Assembly: GCA_903889785.1 (NCBI GenBank)
Contig: CAISYT010000209.1
Location: 1 to 10,297 of the forward strand
Direction of reading: 5' to 3'
From: an uncultured Caulobacterales bacterium
GTDB lineage: Bacteria; Pseudomonadota; Alphaproteobacteria; Caulobacterales; Caulobacteraceae
Length of the DNA: 10,297 nt
Shown here: piece after piece, positions 7,898-10,297 of the stretch
Layout of the letters: each line of letters starts with the position of its first letter
Numbering within the stretch: position 1 is the stretch's first letter
The notes under the pieces: generated by a model
What the model was told of the DNA's origin: nothing
The model's database searches: none
The model's input: only the letters and a program-made list of their open reading frames with translations
Made by a program: the position numbers and the translations under genes

Positions 7898-9055
7898 TTA
7901 ACGCTGGCTGAACCGACGCCCGGCAAGGCCAGCCGCGATATTGATCTTCTGAATATCGATCGTACCTCCAGCGATCCCCCAGCCAATGGCGTCACGAAGC
8001 CTTTGCTCCATCCGATTCTCACAGCTGTAGCCATACCCGCCCATGATTTGCAGCCCGGTCATGGCCACTTCACGCACCATCTCGTTGGCGAAGCATTTTG
8101 CGACGCTGCTTTCTAGCGGCGAGGGCAGGCCATCGGCGGCATTCTGGGCGGCGCGCCAGATCAGCAGGCGGCTGGCCTCCGTCTTCATCGCCATGTCGGC
8201 CAGTTTCAGCTGGACGGCTTGGAAATCGACAATCGCCTTGCCGAACTGGCGGCGCTCCTGGGCATAGGCCAGGGCTTCATCCAGCGCCGCCTGAGCAATG
8301 CCAAGGCACATGGTGGCGTTACCGCAGCGCTCTAGATCGAACGCCTCCATGAGCTTCTTGAAGCCGCCCGCCGGCACGATCAGATTGTCGACCGGGACCT
8401 CGACGCCATCGAGGAACACATCGCTCGACGGGATACCGCGAAAGCCCATCAGCTGTTCCGGCAAGCCAAAGCTCAGCCCTGTTGAGCCCGCCTCTACAAG
8501 TACCGCACCGATGCCTGCGGCGCCGGGCGCATCCGACATCTTGCTGTAGACCACATAGGCGTTGGCATGGCCGCCACCGCTGCACCATCGCTTCTGGCCA
8601 GTGACGGTGATGTTGTCGCCGCTGATGACCGCTCGGGTGGTCAGGTCGGTCAGGGCCGATCCGGCCTGCGGTTCGGACATCGACACGGCCACAACAATCT
8701 CGCCGGAGACGACCTTGGGAATGATCCGCGATTTCAGGCTATCGGAGCCGAAATGTAGCACTGCGCGTACCGGCCCCACGGCACTCTCGAACACTGGGAA
8801 AGCCACCGCCGGGGAGATTTTGGCGAACTCCTCTAGCACGATCAGCGCCTCGAGCGTGCCCAGACCCAAGCCGCCGTATTCCTCCGGCGTGTTGATGCCG
8901 AGGAAACCTTGCTGCGCATAGCGTCGTCGCCATTCGATCGGCACGGCATGGTTGGTCTGTTCGAGTTCGGCCGCCAAGGCTGGCAGTTCGGCCCGCGCGA
9001 AGCGCCGCGCCGCATCCTGCAGTGCACGCCGATCTTCATCGAGCCGAAAGTTCAT
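7898..9055 (-). CDS. Acyl-CoA dehydrogenase family flavoprotein
   Basis: Predicted FAD enzyme introducing an alpha,beta double bond into an acyl-CoA and handing electrons to ETF. The product is 385 residues, the normal length. The N-terminal helical domain includes NTPEEYGGLGLG (55-66). The beta domain has VSMSEPQAGSALTDL (124-138), the FAD/substrate signature with GSALTD where GSD is usual, and KRWCSGGGHANAYVV (155-169). The C-terminal helical domain has RRQFGKAIVDFQAVQLKLADM (268-288) and IMGGYGYSCENRMEQRLRDA (337-356). The usual catalytic Glu before GT in the xEGTxxIQ motif is Gly363 (AGGTIDIQ). Glu242 in AFDLER lies where isovaleryl-CoA and long-chain dehydrogenases carry their base. Substrate cannot be named. 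A GGAGAG site lies 5 nt before the ATG. It is first in the block, 39 bp ahead of glcD, so it is probably co-transcribed, although it is not a usual glc gene. Confidence 0.93.
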   Translation of the reverse strand: MNFRLDEDRRALQDAARRFARAELPALAAELEQTNHAVPIEWRRRYAQQGFLGINTPEEYGGLGLGTLEALIVLEEFAKISPAVAFPVFESAVGPVRAVLHFGSDSLKSRIIPKVVSGEIVVAVSMSEPQAGSALTDLTTRAVISGDNITVTGQKRWCSGGGHANAYVVYSKMSDAPGAAGIGAVLVEAGSTGLSFGLPEQLMGFRGIPSSDVFLDGVEVPVDNLIVPAGGFKKLMEAFDLERCGNATMCLGIAQAALDEALAYAQERRQFGKAIVDFQAVQLKLADMAMKTEASRLLIWRAAQNAADGLPSPLESSVAKCFANEMVREVAMTGLQIMGGYGYSCENRMEQRLRDAIGWGIAGGTIDIQKINIAAGLAGRRFSQR

Positions 9056-9209
9056 GCCATCTCTCCGCGACAGGTGGTGAAGGTGTCAGGTCCATTCGGT
9101 CATCGCAACAGACGCCGCCTTGCTGCGCGGCCTTTGATATTGCGGCCCGCCATGCCAATTCCGCTAAGGGTTTTGATGATCCCGTTCAGTTCGGGTGAGG
9201 ACGACCGCG
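9056..9209. promoter_or_regulatory. Divergent intergenic region (operon and MEKHLA gene promoters expected)
   Basis: A 154-bp spacer between outward-facing genes, so promoters for both the minus-strand block and the plus-strand pair should lie here. I cannot place a confident -35/-10 pair. On the minus strand, GCAATATC (about 9145-9138) resembles an alphaproteobacterial -10 element (GCTANAWC), with a TTGGCA (9158-9153) upstream, but the spacing is too short. An imperfect inverted repeat ATTG-C-GGC / GCC-AAT spans 9139-9159 and is a possible operator. A short GCCGC/GCGGC hairpin lies at 9114-9131. The strongest element is the GGAGAG ribosome site of the acyl-CoA dehydrogenase gene at 9066-9061. 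Confidence 0.4.
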
Positions 9210-9659
9210 ATGCTGTTTTCCGCCGACGTTAAATCCCGCCTGCGATTGCTGGCGGAGAGTTACGAGCGCTTGTCAGGTCGGCCGCTCGCCCCGCCATCGG
9301 CGGATCTGGCCACCTGGCTCTGGAACCATCCTGCCGCCATCGTCGCCCACGGCACGCAGGCAGATCCGGTGTTCTTTTTTGGCAACCGCACCGCGCTGGG
9401 CCTGTTCGAATTGGACCTCGAGGCTTTCACCCGGCTGCCTTCGAGACTTTCGGCCGAGTCGATGCTGCGGGATGAGCGTGAGCGGTTGCTGGCCCGTGTT
9501 ACGGCGCACAACATCATCGAAGACTACAGCGGCGTGCGCGTCTCCTCGACCGGCCACCGTTTCCGGATTGAGCGGGCCACGGTCTGGAACCTGCTCGACG
9601 AGGCCGGTGAACTCCATGGCCAAGCCGCGCTGTTCGAGCACTGGACGCCAATAAGCTAG
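9210..9659 (+). CDS. Stand-alone MEKHLA-domain (PAS-like) protein
   Basis: A 149-residue protein that is essentially one MEKHLA domain (PF08670), a PAS-related ligand- or redox-sensing fold also found at the C-terminus of plant HD-ZIP III factors. Recognisable blocks are LLAESYERLSGRPL (13-26), VAHGTQADPVFFFGNRTALGLFELD (45-69), FTRLPSRLSAE (73-83), and EDYSGVRVSSTGHRFRIERATVWNLLDEAG (104-133). The end HGQAALFEHW (136-145) is also typical. There is no signal peptide, DNA-binding domain or catalytic module, so it probably acts as a cytosolic sensor or adaptor. What it binds is unknown. I chose the ATG at 9210, with GAGG 9 nt upstream. A GTG at 9195 would add five residues but has no ribosome site. 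It is divergent from the acyl-CoA dehydrogenase/glc block, so a regulatory link is possible but unproven. Confidence 0.88.
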   Translation: MLFSADVKSRLRLLAESYERLSGRPLAPPSADLATWLWNHPAAIVAHGTQADPVFFFGNRTALGLFELDLEAFTRLPSRLSAESMLRDERERLLARVTAHNIIEDYSGVRVSSTGHRFRIERATVWNLLDEAGELHGQAALFEHWTPIS

Positions 9660-9740
9660 GCGGCTGGCGGTCTGGCCCATCAAGCGCTAGCCTGTGTGAT
9701 AAGGCAGCCTCAACGCCATCCAAAAAGGAGCGTCAAACCC
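9660..9740 (+). promoter_or_regulatory. Spacer and ribosome binding site of the hydrolase gene
   Basis: An 81-bp gap between two genes on the same strand. AAGGAG at 9725-9730 lies 10 nt before the ATG at 9741 and supports that start. A TGTGATAAGG stretch around 9694-9703 is a possible -10 region, but no matching -35 is clear. No terminator-like hairpin with a T run follows the MEKHLA gene, so read-through is possible. Confidence 0.4.
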
Positions 9741-10297
9741 ATGCGCCGCATCGCCATTTTCAGCCTGACCCTCGACGCCCTGATCGCGGGCACAGCCCAG
9801 GCGGAAGTTGTTCGAATCCAGATCGACAGCCGTGCGTCCCTACCTGGAAATACCGGCCCCGTCGGGCCTTATGAGCTGATCCGTGGCAAGTTCTTTGGCG
9901 AATTGGATCCGAAGGATCCCAAGAACGCCATCATTCAGGACATCACCTCCGCCCCGCGCAACGCCAAGGGCAAGGTCGAGTATTCCGCCACCTTCTCGAT
10001 GTCCAAGCCGGTCGACATGAGCAAGGCCAACGGCTTCCTGTACTATGACGTCGCCAACCGCGGTGGCATGCGACTGGAGGCCGAGCCAACGGGCCGCGTC
10101 CATCTGACCAGCGGCTGGCAGGGCGACATCCCCGCGTCTGAGACCCTGCAATATGGAACCTTCCCCGTGGCCAAGGGTCCCGGCGGCAAGTCTATTGTCG
10201 GCCCAGCCATCGCCCGCTTCGTTGACTTCGCTCCCGGTGCCCAAAGCCTGCCGATGCGCGGCGGCAACGCCCCCGGTGTGCCGCGGCCCGCGCCCGC
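9741..10297 (+). CDS. Secreted alpha/beta-hydrolase-domain protein (Abhydrolase_10-like), 3' part cut by window edge
   Basis: The frame opens at the ATG at 9741 after a good AAGGAG and stays open to the window end, giving 185 complete codons. Residues 1-21 look like a Sec signal peptide (MRRIAIF..., cleavage probably after AQA). The mature part has segments I recall from long, mostly uncharacterised proteins annotated as alpha/beta hydrolase domain (PF20091-like): GPYELIRGKFFGELDPKDPKN (42-62), ITSAPRNAKGKVEYSATFSMSKPVDM (68-93) and FLYYDVANRGGM (99-110). Members are typically 450-700 residues, so the catalytic region lies beyond the window and no nucleophile can be checked. The substrate is unknown; an exported esterase or amidase-like role is inference. 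An Asp (residue 12) lies in the hydrophobic core of the signal peptide, which is unusual. The gene could share a transcript with the MEKHLA gene. Confidence 0.75.
   Translation, partial: MRRIAIFSLTLDALIAGTAQAEVVRIQIDSRASLPGNTGPVGPYELIRGKFFGELDPKDPKNAIIQDITSAPRNAKGKVEYSATFSMSKPVDMSKANGFLYYDVANRGGMRLEAEPTGRVHLTSGWQGDIPASETLQYGTFPVAKGPGGKSIVGPAIARFVDFAPGAQSLPMRGGNAPGVPRPAP

Noticed and set aside
9195..9209. GTG start for the MEKHLA protein
   Set aside because: No Shine-Dalgarno precedes the GTG. The ATG at 9210 has GAGG upstream and gives the expected domain start.
1..10297. Mobile element, CRISPR array, prophage or defence island
   Set aside because: No transposase or integrase gene, no spaced direct repeats, no tRNA-flanking attachment repeats and no abrupt change in composition. 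The content is ordinary metabolic genes.

Overview
The window is high-GC DNA from a proteobacterium, with strong G/C preference at third codon positions. An alphaproteobacterium (Caulobacterales, Sphingomonadales or Rhodospirillales type) is the likeliest source. That is inferred from composition and the gene families present, and the genus is not resolved. I see no tRNA, rRNA, CRISPR array, IS element or prophage sequence.

Positions 1-9055 hold a tightly packed block on the minus strand. In transcription order it reads: acyl-CoA dehydrogenase, glcD, glcE, glcF, glcG, glcB, and an LctP/GlcA-type permease that runs off the left edge. The six glc genes are in the same order as the E. coli glcDEFGBA operon. 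The genes from glcD to glcB overlap or are separated by under 10 bp. glcD lies 39 bp after the acyl-CoA dehydrogenase, and the permease lies 139 bp after glcB. The permease should import glycolate (and/or lactate). The GlcDEF flavo-iron-sulfur complex oxidises glycolate to glyoxylate and passes electrons to the respiratory chain. GlcB condenses glyoxylate with acetyl-CoA to give malate. GlcG is a small haem-binding-type protein whose role in the operon is unsettled. The acyl-CoA dehydrogenase at the head is not part of the classical glc operon and is the main contextual oddity.

Positions 9056-9209 are a 154-bp divergent intergenic region that should carry the promoters for both directions. 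No glcC-type regulator gene is present in the window.

Positions 9210-10297 are on the plus strand: a small stand-alone MEKHLA-domain (PAS-like) protein, then, after 81 bp, the 5' part of a secreted protein resembling the Abhydrolase_10 family, cut by the right edge.

Most of the window is a recognisable catabolic operon. I found no convincing new system. The points worth a second look are the operon-leading acyl-CoA dehydrogenase with a relocated catalytic base, the stand-alone MEKHLA protein beside it, the TTG-overlap start of glcE, and the gap before the permease.
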